64,000 nucleotides of DNA from Cupriavidus oxalaticus (GCF_016894385.1 NZ_CP069812.1:620001-684000); one strand, 5' to 3'; shown: positions 34,323 to 44,991, counted from the first letter of the stretch. Numbers and translations: made by a program. Notes: generated by a model from the sequence alone, not told the origin.

Positions 34323-36095
34323 ATGTCGTTCCCTGCGTCATCCACCGCCGCGCCCGTCGAGAAGCGTGACTACACAGTCAACCGCCGCCTGCTGATGCTG
34401 TCGGCGATCGCCCTCGGCATCGGCGCGCTCAGCACCGTCGCGGCCAGCGTGCTGGTCAACCTGATCCGCTTCTTCACCAACCTGTTCTTCTACCAGACGC
34501 TGTCGCTGGCCGAGACTTCGCCGGCAGACCATGCGCTGGGCGCGTGGGTCATCGCCGTGCCGGTGATCGGCGGCCTGGTGGTGGGGCTGATGGCGCGCTA
34601 CGGCAGCGACAAGATCCGCGGCCACGGCATCCCCGAGGCGATCGAGGCGGTGCTGTTCGGCAAGAGCAGGATGTCGCCGCGGGTGGCGGTGCTCAAGCCG
34701 CTGTCGTCGGGCATCGTGATCGGCAGCGGCGGGCCGTTCGGCGCCGAGGGGCCGATCATCATGACCGGCGGCTCGCTGGCGTCGCTGCTGGCGCAGTACC
34801 TGCACCTGACCGCCGGCGAGCGCAAGGCGCTGCTGGTGGCCGGCGCGTGCGCGGGCATGACGGCGATCTTCGGCACGCCGGTGGCGGCGGTGCTGCTGGC
34901 GGTGGAACTGCTGCTGTTCGAGCTGCGCCCGCGCAGCCTGCTGCCGGTGGCGCTGGCCTGCGCGGTGGCCGGCTTCCTGCGGCCGCTGTTGTTCGAGGCA
35001 GGCCCGCTGTTCCCGCTGCAGACCGCCGCCGCCGGCACGCCCGCGCTGGCTTCATGCGTGATCGCCGGGCTGTTGTGCGGCGCGCTGGGCGCGGGGCTGA
35101 CGCTGGCGCTGTACCGCACCGAGGACGCGTTCTCGCGCCTGCCGCTGCACTGGATGTGGTGGCCGGCGATCGGCGGGCTGGTGGTCGGCATCGGCGGCTA
35201 TTTCGAGCCGCGCGCGCTGGGCGTGGGCTATGACGTGATCGGCGACCTGCTCAACCACCGCATCGCCATCGGCATTGCGCTGGGGCTGCTGGCGGTCAAG
35301 GCGGTGATCTGGATCGCGGCGCTGGGTTCCGGCACGTCGGGCGGCGTGCTGGCGCCGCTGCTGATGCTCGGCGCCGGGCTGGGCACGGTGCTGGCCCCGT
35401 GGCTGCCGGGCGGTTCGCCCGAGCTGTGGGCGCTGGTGTGCATGGCCGGTGTGCTCGGCAGCGTGCTGGGCGCGCCGCTGACCGCGATCGTGTTCGCTTT
35501 CGGGCTGACGCACGACACGCAGGCGCTGCTGCCGTTGCTGCTGACGACGGCGGTCGCTTACGGCTTCTCCGTGCTGACCATGAAGCGCTCGATCATGACC
35601 GAGAAGATCGCCAGGCGCGGCCTGCATATCTACCGCGAATACGGCGTCGATCCGCTCGAGCGCGCCCATGTGGGCGAGCTGATGACGCATGCGGTGGTGA
35701 CGATCGATGCCGACCTGCCGGTGGCCGATGCCATGGCGCGCTATTTCGGCGAGCACGCCGCGCATCGCGCCTATCCGGTGGTGGCGGGCGGGCGCGTGCT
35801 GGGGATGCTGGAACGCGCCGCCATCCGCGGCGCGGCCGCCGGCGAGGTGCCGCCCGGCCTGCGCTGCCGCGACCTGCTCAGTGCGCCGGCGCATGTGCTG
35901 CTGCCTGAACAGACCGCACGCGCGGCGGCGGGGAGCATGGCCACGCTCAGCGTGGCGCGGTTGCCGGTGGTGGAGAGCGTGGACAGCATGCGGCTGGCGG
36001 GCATCGTGTCGTTGCGCGACCTGCTGCGGGCCAGTTCGCAGGTCCATCACGAGGAAGCGCGGCGCGAGAGGTTGCGGGGGCGGGCGGTGGGTTGA
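34323..36095 (+). CDS. ClC-family chloride channel/antiporter with C-terminal CBS pair
   Basis: A 590-residue protein. ClC core about residues 20-425 with selectivity motifs GSGGP (134-138), GAEGP (140-144; Glu142 is the gating glutamate) and GTSGGVLAP; the first motif has Gly where chloride-type channels have Ile. Residues about 450-580 form CBS domains (LMTHAVVTIDADLPVADAMARYF). Moves chloride or another small anion, coupled or not to protons; cannot be decided. RBS AGGAG (34309-34313) is nine bases before the ATG at 34323. Divergent from the HPP-CBS gene. Confidence 0.9.
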   Translation: MSFPASSTAAPVEKRDYTVNRRLLMLSAIALGIGALSTVAASVLVNLIRFFTNLFFYQTLSLAETSPADHALGAWVIAVPVIGGLVVGLMARYGSDKIRGHGIPEAIEAVLFGKSRMSPRVAVLKPLSSGIVIGSGGPFGAEGPIIMTGGSLASLLAQYLHLTAGERKALLVAGACAGMTAIFGTPVAAVLLAVELLLFELRPRSLLPVALACAVAGFLRPLLFEAGPLFPLQTAAAGTPALASCVIAGLLCGALGAGLTLALYRTEDAFSRLPLHWMWWPAIGGLVVGIGGYFEPRALGVGYDVIGDLLNHRIAIGIALGLLAVKAVIWIAALGSGTSGGVLAPLLMLGAGLGTVLAPWLPGGSPELWALVCMAGVLGSVLGAPLTAIVFAFGLTHDTQALLPLLLTTAVAYGFSVLTMKRSIMTEKIARRGLHIYREYGVDPLERAHVGELMTHAVVTIDADLPVADAMARYFGEHAAHRAYPVVAGGRVLGMLERAAIRGAAAGEVPPGLRCRDLLSAPAHVLLPEQTARAAAGSMATLSVARLPVVESVDSMRLAGIVSLRDLLRASSQVHHEEARRERLRGRAVG

Positions 36096-36210
36096 GGGTT
36101 CGTCTGCAAGAGCGGTCGAGCCAGCTGCGAACCCGAGCAGACGCTCCCCTACCCAGGAACCCTTGCTACCTCATTGATTCCGTTAGCACCACCGAAGCTT
36201 CAAATGCCAC

Positions 36211-36300
36211 CGTCATTCCCGCGCAGGCGGGAATCCAGCGTCTTTGAAGTCCCCGCAGGGGACAAAAAGCCACTGGGTCCCCGCCTTCGCGGGGACGACA
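36211..36300. repeat. Inverted-repeat element with terminal hairpins, about 90 bp
   Basis: Left arm 36212-36238 and right arm 36273-36299 are reverse complements at 22 of 27 positions, and each arm is itself a hairpin (TTCCCGC/GCGGGAA; TCCCCGCC/CGGGGA). A third small hairpin (GTCCCC/GGGGAC) lies between. The layout is that of a short non-coding mobile or REP-type element; it sits in the 258-base gap between ClC and the Lrp regulator. Confidence 0.75.
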
Positions 36301-36353
36301 ACCGTTGGTGACTGGCAAGCAAGCCGGCACGTGCAAGCGTGCAACCAGCTGCG

Positions 36354-36773
36354 CTATTTGTACGTCGACAACAAAATACTCGTCTCCGTAGCACTGATCC
36401 CCTCGATCAACCGAATCCTATCCAGCGTCCGGTCAAACGCCTCCAGCGTATCCGCACGCAGCTCCGCAATGATGTCCCAGCGCCCGTTGGTGGTATGCAG
36501 CGCCTGCACGTTGGGCTCGCCCCTGAGCGCCTGCAGCACCGCGCGCGCCTTGTTTCCCTCCACCGCGATCGTCATCCACGCGCGGATCCGGTGCGCCTCG
36601 GCCTCGGGCCGCAGGCGCACGGTATAGCCGACGATCAGTCCTTCCTTCTCCAGCTTGTCGATGCGGTTCTGCACGGTCGCGCGCGACACGCGCAGCGCCT
36701 GCGCCAGCGCGGTGACCGGCGTGCGCGCGTTGTCGCGCAGCAGGGAGAGCAGCTGTTGATCGGTAGCGTCCAT
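36354..36773 (-). CDS. Lrp/AsnC-family regulator
   Basis: A 139-residue regulator: N-terminal winged helix (DQQLLSLLRDNARTPVTALAQALRVSRATVQNRIDKLEKEGLI) and a C-terminal RAM/AsnC ligand-binding domain (about 65-135). It is divergent from the arginine-deiminase-superfamily and ornithine cyclodeaminase genes across 157 bases, so it most likely senses an amino acid such as arginine, ornithine or proline and controls them; this is inferred from position. ATG at 36773 chosen from homology. Confidence 0.9.
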   Translation of the reverse strand: MDATDQQLLSLLRDNARTPVTALAQALRVSRATVQNRIDKLEKEGLIVGYTVRLRPEAEAHRIRAWMTIAVEGNKARAVLQALRGEPNVQALHTTNGRWDIIAELRADTLEAFDRTLDRIRLIEGISATETSILLSTYK

Positions 36774-36930
36774 GGGCTTGCGGGGCGTTCTGTCGATTTG
36801 CCAATGAAGCCTGGCGTTTTGCTTGATGAAAGGAACAAATTGCACAACTTGCTGGCTATTAGTTAACACCAGCCTGCACCAGAATGCAATCGACTGAATT
36901 CTTCCCAGAACCCCAAGAAAAGGAGCCGCC

Positions 36931-37809
36931 GTGATTCACACCCCCACGATCCTGCTTGTCGAGCCGACCTTCTACGACGTGTCGTACAGCATCAATCCGT
37001 GGATGGACCCCGACGCCTGGGCGCGCGATCCGCGCGGCATGCACCGCGACGCCATGCAGTCCTTCGACGCACTGCGCACGGCGCTGGGCCGGGCCGGCTT
37101 CACGGTGGAAGTGGCCGCGGGCGCGCCCGGCCTGCCCGACATGGTTTTCCCGGCAAATGCCGCCGTGGTGCTCGACGGCCGCGCACTGCTGGCACGCTTC
37201 CGCTACCCGCAGCGCCGCGGCGAAGAAGCGCCGTTCGCGCAGATCTTTGACGCGCTGCGCGAGCGCGGCCTGCTCGATGACGTGGCGCTGCTGCCCGAAG
37301 GCTGTTTCCAGGAGGGCGCCGGGGACTGCATCTGGGATGCTGGCCGCGGCCATTTCTGGGCCGGTTTCGGGCCGCGCTCGTCGCACGGGGCGGCCACCGC
37401 CGTGTCGGAGTTCTTCGGCAAGGAAGTGGTGGCGCTGGAGCTGGCCACCGAGCAGAGCTACCACCTCGACGTATGCTTCTGCCCGCTGTCCGGCGGCGAG
37501 ATCCTTTACTACCCGCCGGCCTTCAGCGAAGCGTCGCTGCGCGCGCTGCGCGCGCGCCTGCCGGCGCGCCTGCGCATCGAGGCCAGCGCCGACGACCTGC
37601 GCCACTTCAGCGTCAACGCCGTCAACCTGGACGACCAGGTGGTGATGACCCGCACCACGCCGCACCTGCGCACCGAACTGGGCCGGCGCGGCTATCAGTT
37701 GCACGAGGTCGACCTGACCCCATTCATGCTGTCCGGCGGCGGCGCCTATTGCATGACGCTGCGGCTCGACCGCAGCAGCGGGCCCGGCATCGCCGCGGCC
37801 GCGGCCTGA
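36931..37809 (+). CDS. Amidinohydrolase of the arginine deiminase/DDAH superfamily (possible arginine dihydrolase)
   Basis: A 292-residue protein of the guanidino-group-modifying superfamily. PDMVFPANAAVV (Asn76), QEGAGDCIW (Glu127 region), YHLDVCFCP (His178) and the C-terminal catalytic Cys274 in GGGAYCMTLRL are present. Family members hydrolyse arginine or methylated arginines; its direct coupling to ornithine cyclodeaminase suggests it makes ornithine or citrulline from arginine, as in arginine dihydrolases, but the substrate is not proven. Start is GTG at 36931, six bases after AAAGGAG. The stop overlaps an in-frame ATG region of the next gene. Confidence 0.82.
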   Translation: MIHTPTILLVEPTFYDVSYSINPWMDPDAWARDPRGMHRDAMQSFDALRTALGRAGFTVEVAAGAPGLPDMVFPANAAVVLDGRALLARFRYPQRRGEEAPFAQIFDALRERGLLDDVALLPEGCFQEGAGDCIWDAGRGHFWAGFGPRSSHGAATAVSEFFGKEVVALELATEQSYHLDVCFCPLSGGEILYYPPAFSEASLRALRARLPARLRIEASADDLRHFSVNAVNLDDQVVMTRTTPHLRTELGRRGYQLHEVDLTPFMLSGGGAYCMTLRLDRSSGPGIAAAAA

Positions 37810-37820
37810 TGGAGCCAATC

Positions 37821-38906
37821 ATGAAAGAGACCGCCCGTTCGCTGTTCCTCGACGCCAACGACGTGGCCCGGCTGGTGGCCGCGCTCGGCGTGCAGCCCGC
37901 CATCGTGCAGATGGCCGAGCATGTCCGCCAGGACTTCCTGCGCTGGGATGCCTTCGACAAGTCCGCCCGCCTGGCCAGCCATTCCGCGCGCGGGGTGATC
38001 GAGCTGATGCCGGTGAGCGACGGCATCCAGTACGCGTTCAAGTACGTCAACGGCCATCCGCGCAATGCGCAGCATGGCATGCCGACCGTGATGGCGTGCG
38101 GCCTGCTGGCCGAAGTGGAAACCGGCTTCCCGCTGATGCTGGCCGACCTGACGCTGGCCACCGCGCTGCGCACCGCCGCCACCTCGGCGCTGGCGGCGCA
38201 GGCGATGGCGCGGCCGGGCGCGCGCACCATGGCGCTGATCGGCAATGGCGCGCAGGCCGAGTTCCAGGTGCTTGCCTTCCACGCCATGCTGGGCGTGCGC
38301 GAGATCGCGGCCTACGACGTCGACCCCGCCGCCACGGCACGGCTGATGCGCAACCTTGCCGGCGTGCCGGGGCTGGTGATCCGCGCCGCCGAGTCAGTGC
38401 AGGCCGCGCTGGACGGCGCCGACATCGTGTCCACCGTGACCGCCGACAAGACCCGCGCCACCATCCTGACGCCGGCGCAGGTGCGCCCGGGCATGCACCT
38501 GAACGCCGTCGGCGGCGATTGCCCCGGCAAGACCGAGCTGCATGCCGACATCCTGCGCCAGGCCCGCATCGTGGTGGAGTATGAACCGCAGACGCGCATC
38601 GAAGGCGAGATCCAGCAGCTGCCCGCCGATGCGCCGGTGACGGAGCTGTGGCAGGTGCTGGCCGGCGCCGCGCCGGGCCGTGCCGCGGCCGACGAGGTGA
38701 CGGTGTTCGATTCGGTGGGGTTTGCGCTGGAAGACTACGCCGCGCTGCGCTGGCTCTATGCCGCCGCGCATGCCCGGCGCGCGGGCAGGGCGGTGGAGCT
38801 GGTGGCGATGCCGCCGGATCCGCGCAATCTCTATGGCTGGATGATGGCGCAGGCCGAAGGCCGCGACGCCGGGCTGGAACTGCCGCGGCTGGCGTCGCTG
38901 GCCTGA
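37821..38906 (+). CDS. Ornithine cyclodeaminase/mu-crystallin family protein
   Basis: A 361-residue enzyme expected to convert ornithine to proline and ammonia with NAD+. The NAD-binding segment ARTMALIGNGAQAEFQVLAF, the substrate motif NGHPRNAQHGMPTVMACGLL and HLNAVGGDCPGKTEL are typical. Start ATG at 37821 has GGAG correctly spaced; an ATG at 37809 overlapping the previous stop is also possible. With the upstream amidinohydrolase it could form an arginine-to-proline route, under the divergent Lrp regulator. Confidence 0.9.
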   Translation: MKETARSLFLDANDVARLVAALGVQPAIVQMAEHVRQDFLRWDAFDKSARLASHSARGVIELMPVSDGIQYAFKYVNGHPRNAQHGMPTVMACGLLAEVETGFPLMLADLTLATALRTAATSALAAQAMARPGARTMALIGNGAQAEFQVLAFHAMLGVREIAAYDVDPAATARLMRNLAGVPGLVIRAAESVQAALDGADIVSTVTADKTRATILTPAQVRPGMHLNAVGGDCPGKTELHADILRQARIVVEYEPQTRIEGEIQQLPADAPVTELWQVLAGAAPGRAAADEVTVFDSVGFALEDYAALRWLYAAAHARRAGRAVELVAMPPDPRNLYGWMMAQAEGRDAGLELPRLASLA

Positions 38907-38945
38907 TTGCGGAAGCGCTCCCCCTCGGTGCGAGGGGCGCTCAAC

Positions 38946-39542
38946 TCAGCCTGCGCGCCCCATCATCAGCTGGGCGCGCAGGAAGCCCTTGACCTCTTCC
39001 AGCGAGGGCGTCTTCAGGAACACCATGATGCCCCAGTGCTGCAGCGCGTCGGCCACGCCATCGTAGGCTTGCCGGTTGGTGATCACGGCAAAGATCACGT
39101 GCTGGCTGGCAAAGAAATTCTGCAGTTTCTCGATGGTGGCCGACTCGGCGTCGTTGAGTTCGTCGACGTAGTACAGCACCACGCGCGGATGCGCGCTGAC
39201 CGAGGTGATGACGGTGTCGAGCACATCGTCGACCACCACGCTCTTGAGCGGCAGGCCCCACTTGCCCAACTGGCCGTGAATGCGCTGCGCTTCCTGGTGG
39301 TTGGGATGGAACACCACCAGGTCCAGGCCATGGGGCGTTGCGGTCTCGGGCCCGATGCGCGTCGCCAGCAGGCGATGCACGGTTTCCTTGTGGATGCGCC
39401 GATGGCCGCCGTTGGTCTTCCAGGCGCCAAGTTCGCCGCGCTCTACCATCTTCTGGACGGTGCCCAGCGAGACATTGAGCAGTTTTGCCGCTGTACGCGT
39501 GCTGTAGTAAGGCTTTTCAGCCAGTGCCGGATCCAGTTTCAT
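38946..39542 (-). CDS. Excisionase-type HTH protein with receiver-like C-terminal domain
   Basis: A 198-residue protein. Residues about 12-60 are an excisionase/MerR-like DNA-binding domain (YYSTRTAAKLLNVSLGTVQKMVERGEL, then GGHRRI). Residues about 72-190 have the alternating beta-alpha pattern of a response-regulator receiver (DLVVFHPNHQEAQRIH, VVLYYVDELNDAES, VIFAVITNRQ, VFLKTPSLEEV), but the position expected for the acceptor Asp reads LYYVDELN and the acidic pocket is sparse, so phosphorylation is doubtful. No kinase is adjacent. A perfect dyad lies 128 bases upstream. Function unknown; a DNA-binding regulator is the likely role. Confidence 0.78.
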   Translation of the reverse strand: MKLDPALAEKPYYSTRTAAKLLNVSLGTVQKMVERGELGAWKTNGGHRRIHKETVHRLLATRIGPETATPHGLDLVVFHPNHQEAQRIHGQLGKWGLPLKSVVVDDVLDTVITSVSAHPRVVLYYVDELNDAESATIEKLQNFFASQHVIFAVITNRQAYDGVADALQHWGIMVFLKTPSLEEVKGFLRAQLMMGRAG

Positions 39543-39944
39543 CCAATCACCCGTAGTCCTGAAGGCAGTCCGCGCCTGCAAGGCGCACGCGGTACCAGGC
39601 ACCTGCGCCACGTATTGTCACTGCCAATGGTTGACTGACCCTGTGTCCTGGCCGCTCCCCCGCCGGCCGGACGATTATTTATCGTCGATTTGACGTTTTT
39701 GTCATTTCCCGCAGACTGCCCGCACTTGATGGCTTTGCATGTCCCGGGTCCGGATTTGCCGGAAGCCCATAATATGCCGCAAAGGTCAGGTAATCAGTAA
39801 GAAAAAACTACAAAATCATCGAACTTTTGTTTTTCAGCGCACGCTGAGGACTGGCCCCGGTCCCGGGACTCGCCGTCAGTAACTGGAGACATCGGGCTGC
39901 CGGGGTGGTTCCCCGCGCTACCGGCGCTAGCGGCGCTACCGGCG
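39543..39944. other. 402-base intergenic region
   Basis: Lies between the excisionase-type HTH gene start and the dctD end. It holds an AT-rich pocket with a dyad at 39670-39686, a run of A/T-rich sequence around 39800-39835 that could be promoter DNA, and the start of a 9-bp tandem repeat that runs over the dctD stop. No gene is visible. Confidence 0.5.
39670..39686. promoter_or_regulatory. 17-bp dyad GACGAT-TATTT-ATCGTC
   Basis: Six-base perfect arms around an AT-rich centre, 128 bases upstream of the excisionase-type HTH gene. A plausible operator, perhaps autoregulatory, by position only. Confidence 0.45.

Positions 39945-39951
<7 letters not shown>
39916..39951. repeat. 9-bp tandem repeat, four copies, across the dctD stop
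   Basis: CGCTACCGG, CGCTAGCGG, CGCTACCGG, CGTTACCGG. The fourth copy contains the dctD stop codon (TTA read on the plus strand at 39945-39947). Confidence 0.8.
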
Positions 39952-41262
<1,311 letters not shown>

Positions 41263-41273
<11 letters not shown>

Positions 41274-43206
41274 GTTTCGGATCCTGTGCCCTCGGCTCGT
41301 GCGGCGCCAGCGGCAGCACCAGCGTGAAGGAGGCACCGCCGTCGGGGTGGTTGGCGGCGGACAGGCTGCCGCCGTTTTCATTGAGGATGCCGGCCGACAG
41401 GGTCAGGCCCAGCCCCAGCCCCTGTCCGGCGGGCTTGGTGGTGAAGAACGGCTCGAACAGCCGTGCGAAGGCTTCCTCGGACAGGCCGGCGCCGTTGTCG
41501 CGCACGGTCAGGTGGGCCATGGCGCCGCTCACGTACGCATGCAGCGCGATGCGCGGCGCGGGCCGGCCGGCGACCGCGTCGAGCGCGTTGCCAAGCAGGT
41601 TGACCAGCACCTGTTCGAGCCGGTTGGGGTCGCAGATCACGGCCAGCTCGGGGTCGACGTCGCGGAGCAGTTCAGGCTGAACCGCTTCCACACGGGTCTG
41701 CAGCAGGAACAGCGCGTTGTCGACCGCCTCGCCCAGGCGGGCCTGGCCGCGGCCGTTGCCCGACTTGCGCGCAAACGACTTGAGCGCGCCGGTGATGCGG
41801 CCCATGCGCTCGACCAGCCCGATGATGGTGTCGAGGTTGGTGCGCACGGTGGCGTAGTCGCCGCGATCGAGGAACTTGCCTGTGTTGCCGGACAGCGTGC
41901 GCAGCGCCGCCAGGGGCTGGTTGAGCTCGTGCGCGATACCGGTCGACATCTGGCCCACCGCGGCCAGCTTGCCGGCCTGCAGCAGGCCGTCCTGCGCCTG
42001 GCGCAGCACGGTCTCGGCGCGGATGCGCTCGGTCACCTCGGCCTGCAGCCGGTGGTTGGCGGCGGACAGGTCGATGGTGCGCTCGGCCACCTTGCGCTCC
42101 AGCTCGCTGTTGGCCGCTTCCAGCGCGGCACGCGCGGCCAGGCGCTCGTTGACGATGCGCCGGCGTACGTTCCAGGCCGCGCCCAGCAGCAGCACGAAGG
42201 CAGTCAGCACGCCCGCCAGCGTGGCGCTGTTGAGTGCTGCCACGCGCGCCTGCGAGGTATTGGTCAGCAGCGTCAGCTGCCAGTCGGTGCCGGGCAGGGC
42301 GGCGTGCTGGGCCAGCATCGGCGGCCCTCGGCGCAGGCGCACCAGTTCGTCGCTGCTGCCCCCGGTTTCATTGGCAAGCTTGCGTACCGAGACCAGCGGC
42401 AGCTGCGGCAGCGGCGCGCGGTTGTACTGCAGGCTGCGCGACAGCCGCTGGCGTGCCTCGTCCGAGAGCGGGCGCAGCGCGGCCAGCTTCCACGACGGGT
42501 CCGAGGCGAGGATCACGACGCCGTTCTCGTCGCTCAGCAGCATCTGGCTGTCGGCGCCCTGCCAGCGGTTTTCCAGCGGCTCCAGCCCGATCTTGACCAC
42601 TGCCACGCCGGCCGGGTTGTCGCGCTCGCCCAGCGGCGCCGACAGGTAGTAGCCCGATTCGCTGCGGGTGGTGCCGACTCCGTAGAAGCGGCCGAGCTGG
42701 CCTTCCATGGCGGCCTGGAAGTAGGGGCGGAAGCTGAGGTCCTCGCCCAGGTAGCTGTCGGGGCGCTGCCAGTTGCTGGCGGCCAGCACCTTGCCGTGGG
42801 CGTCCAGCACATAGACCACGCGCGTGCCGGCGCGGGCATTGAGCGAACTCAGGTATTCGTTGGCACGGGCCACGCGCGCGGCGTCGTCCGGGCGCAGCAG
42901 CAGTCCGGAGATGCGCTCGTCCAGCGACAGCAGGCCGGGCACGTAGTCGTAGTGCGCCAGCTCGCTTTCCAGCGCCTGCGTGTACAGGCGCAACTGCACC
43001 TGGCCGCGCTCGGCCTGGCGCGCCAGCGCATTGTCGTAGCTGTAGCGGTAGCCGAGCGCGCCGGCCAGCCCGATCAGCACGGCCAGCGCCAGCAACGCCA
43101 GCAGCGGCGCGGCGCCGCGCAGGCCATGGGGCAGGCGCGAGGGCGTGGCGGGTGTGGCGGCGGGCGCGTGCGGAGTGTCGCCTGGAGGGTGGAGCGGGCC
43201 GGTCAT
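41263..43206 (-). CDS. dctB: C4-dicarboxylate sensor histidine kinase DctB
   Basis: A 647-residue membrane sensor. TM1 about residues 32-51, periplasmic double-PAS sensor (about 55-315, including the dicarboxylate-contact region FRPYFQAAMEGQLGRFYGVGTTRSESGYYLS split over two strands), TM2 about 320-342, a coiled coil, HisKA (GIAHELNQPLAALR), and HATPase_c (NLLGNALDAV, DNGAGL, GLGLGLTLS). It senses succinate, fumarate or malate and phosphorylates DctD. Ends inside the dctD start. Confidence 0.94.
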
Positions 43207-43341
43207 CAGGAAGTCTGGTCAGGCAAGGGCGAAGCGGCCGCGCTGGCGGGACAGTGATCCATGGCAGTCTTTTCGGGGACCGGGGCGGCGCGGGTGCCTA
43301 CTTTTACCACACCGGCGCTACGGTGCCCGCGTCGTGGATGC

Positions 43342-43375
43342 AAAAAGGCCCGGTTGCCTTGTCGGCAACCGGGCC
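43342..43375 (-). terminator. Rho-independent terminator of dctA
   Basis: On the minus strand, the 12-bp perfect stem GGCCCGGTTGCC / GGCAACCGGGCC with a five-base loop is followed by a run of five T. It lies 23 bases after the dctA stop and separates dctA from dctBD. Confidence 0.93.
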
Positions 43376-43397
43376 CTGGCACGCCTGGCAGGCTGTG

Positions 43398-44711
43398 TTA
43401 CTTGCCGGCCATGGCCTGGACCGATGCCAGGCTGGTGGTGGTATCCGCGACGACGGGTTCATCCTCGTCGGACAGTACCGGCGCGCCGATGGCGCCTTCG
43501 CTTTTGGCGACGACGGCGGTGGCAATGGCATTGCCCAGCACATTGGTCACGGTGCGACCCATGTCGAGTACGTGGTCGATGCCCAGCACCAGCAGGATGC
43601 CGGCCTCCGGCAGGCCGAACATCGGCAGCACGGCGGCGACCACCACCAGCGAGGCGCGCGGCACACCGGCGATGCCCTTGCTGGTGACAAGCAGGACCAG
43701 CAGCATGGTGATCTGCTGGGAAAGCGACAGCTCGATGCCATACACCTGGGCCACGAACAGCGCGGCGAACGAGGTGTACATGATCGAGCCGTCCAGGTTG
43801 AACGAGTAGCCCAGCGGCAGTACGAAGTTGGTGATGCGCTCCTTGACGCCGAAGCGGGTCAGCTGGTCGATCACCTTCGGGTAGGCCGATTCGCTGCTGG
43901 CGGTGGCGAAGCCGATCATCAGCGGCGTGCGCATGCCCTTGAGCAGGCGGAACACGTCACGGCCCAGGAAGAAGTAGCCGCCGGCGATCAGCGCCACCCA
44001 CAGCAGCGCCAGCGCCAGGTACAGGCTGCCGATCAGCTTGGCATAGACTGCCAGCACACCCAGCCCCTGCGCGGTGATCACCGCCGCGATCGCGCCGAAC
44101 ACGCCGACCGGCGCGAATGCCATCACGTAGTTGGTGACTTTCAGCATCACGTCGGCCAGGCCCTCGATGGCCTGCAGCACGGGCTTGCCCACGCCTTCCT
44201 TGACCGTGCCCAGCGCGAAGCCGAAGAACAGCGAGAACACCACGATCTGCAGGATCTCGTTGTGCGCCATCGCCTCGGCGAAGCTCTTCGGGAACATGTG
44301 CGCGATGAAGTCGCGCAGGTTCAGGGCGCCGGTCTTCAGGTTCGAGGCGGCGTCCGCTGCCGGCAGCGGCAGGTTCATGCCGTGGCCGGGCTGCAGCACA
44401 TTGGCCATCACCAGCCCGAGCAGCAGCGAGGTGACCGAGGCGGCGACAAACCACATCATCGCCTTCATGCCGATGCGGCCCACGGCACGGCCGTCGCCCA
44501 TGCTGGCGATGCCGGTCACCAGCGTGGCAAATACCAGCGGCGCGATGATCATCTTGATCATCCGCAGGAAGATGTCGGTCAGGATGGACAGGTGGTCCGC
44601 AATCGATTTGGCGGTGGCGGCGTCCGGCGCCATGTTGTGCGCGGCGGTGCCGACCAGCACGCCTAGCAGCATCGCAATGAAGATCAGGGTGGGCAGTCGA
44701 TTCAGTTTCAT
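43398..44711 (-). CDS. dctA: C4-dicarboxylate transporter DctA
   Basis: A 437-residue symporter of the DAACS family importing succinate, fumarate and malate. The family signatures are present: SLLLGLVMANVLQPGHG, FVLPLGYSFNLDGSIMYTSFAALFVAQ and GIAGVPRASLVV in the substrate and ion-binding hairpins. It has about eight membrane segments. Controlled by DctBD, whose genes lie just downstream behind a terminator; the long 5' region carries a sigma-54 promoter 265 bases upstream. Confidence 0.96.
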   Translation of the reverse strand: MKLNRLPTLIFIAMLLGVLVGTAAHNMAPDAATAKSIADHLSILTDIFLRMIKMIIAPLVFATLVTGIASMGDGRAVGRIGMKAMMWFVAASVTSLLLGLVMANVLQPGHGMNLPLPAADAASNLKTGALNLRDFIAHMFPKSFAEAMAHNEILQIVVFSLFFGFALGTVKEGVGKPVLQAIEGLADVMLKVTNYVMAFAPVGVFGAIAAVITAQGLGVLAVYAKLIGSLYLALALLWVALIAGGYFFLGRDVFRLLKGMRTPLMIGFATASSESAYPKVIDQLTRFGVKERITNFVLPLGYSFNLDGSIMYTSFAALFVAQVYGIELSLSQQITMLLVLLVTSKGIAGVPRASLVVVAAVLPMFGLPEAGILLVLGIDHVLDMGRTVTNVLGNAIATAVVAKSEGAIGAPVLSDEDEPVVADTTTSLASVQAMAGK

Positions 44712-44975
44712 CGTGGATCAGGCCTGTGCGTCCGTTCCCCGCGGACAGGGTCGGACGTCGGTATTGCGGGATGGCTGGAGGGCTTTTGGGGCCGCGCCGG
44801 CCATGCGGATTTTTTTCAGCGCGGCAACAGGTGCCAGCGGGTCGCCCGGGCGGCGAGAGGGGGGATGGGCAAGGCGGGGTCAGTCATGTGTTTCCTCCTT
44901 TGTTTTTTGGCGAGGCCGGCGCGTTGGGAAACGTGCCGGCCGACCTGTCTGGGCGCTGTTAGCGGCGGCCTATAT

Positions 44976-44991
44976 TGCACGTGGCGTGCCA
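44976..44991 (-). promoter_or_regulatory. Sigma-54 promoter of dctA
   Basis: Read on the minus strand: TGGCACGCCACGTGCA. It matches the -24/-12 consensus TGGCACR-N4-TTGCW at all fixed positions except one T, with invariant GG and GC at the correct spacing. The dctA start is 265 bases downstream, giving a long leader. Confidence 0.8.

Noticed and set aside
44830..44844. Second candidate sigma-54 site (GCAA, three bases, GTGCCA on the plus strand)
   Set aside because: Spacing between the -24 and -12 elements is two bases short; the site at 44976-44991 is correctly spaced.
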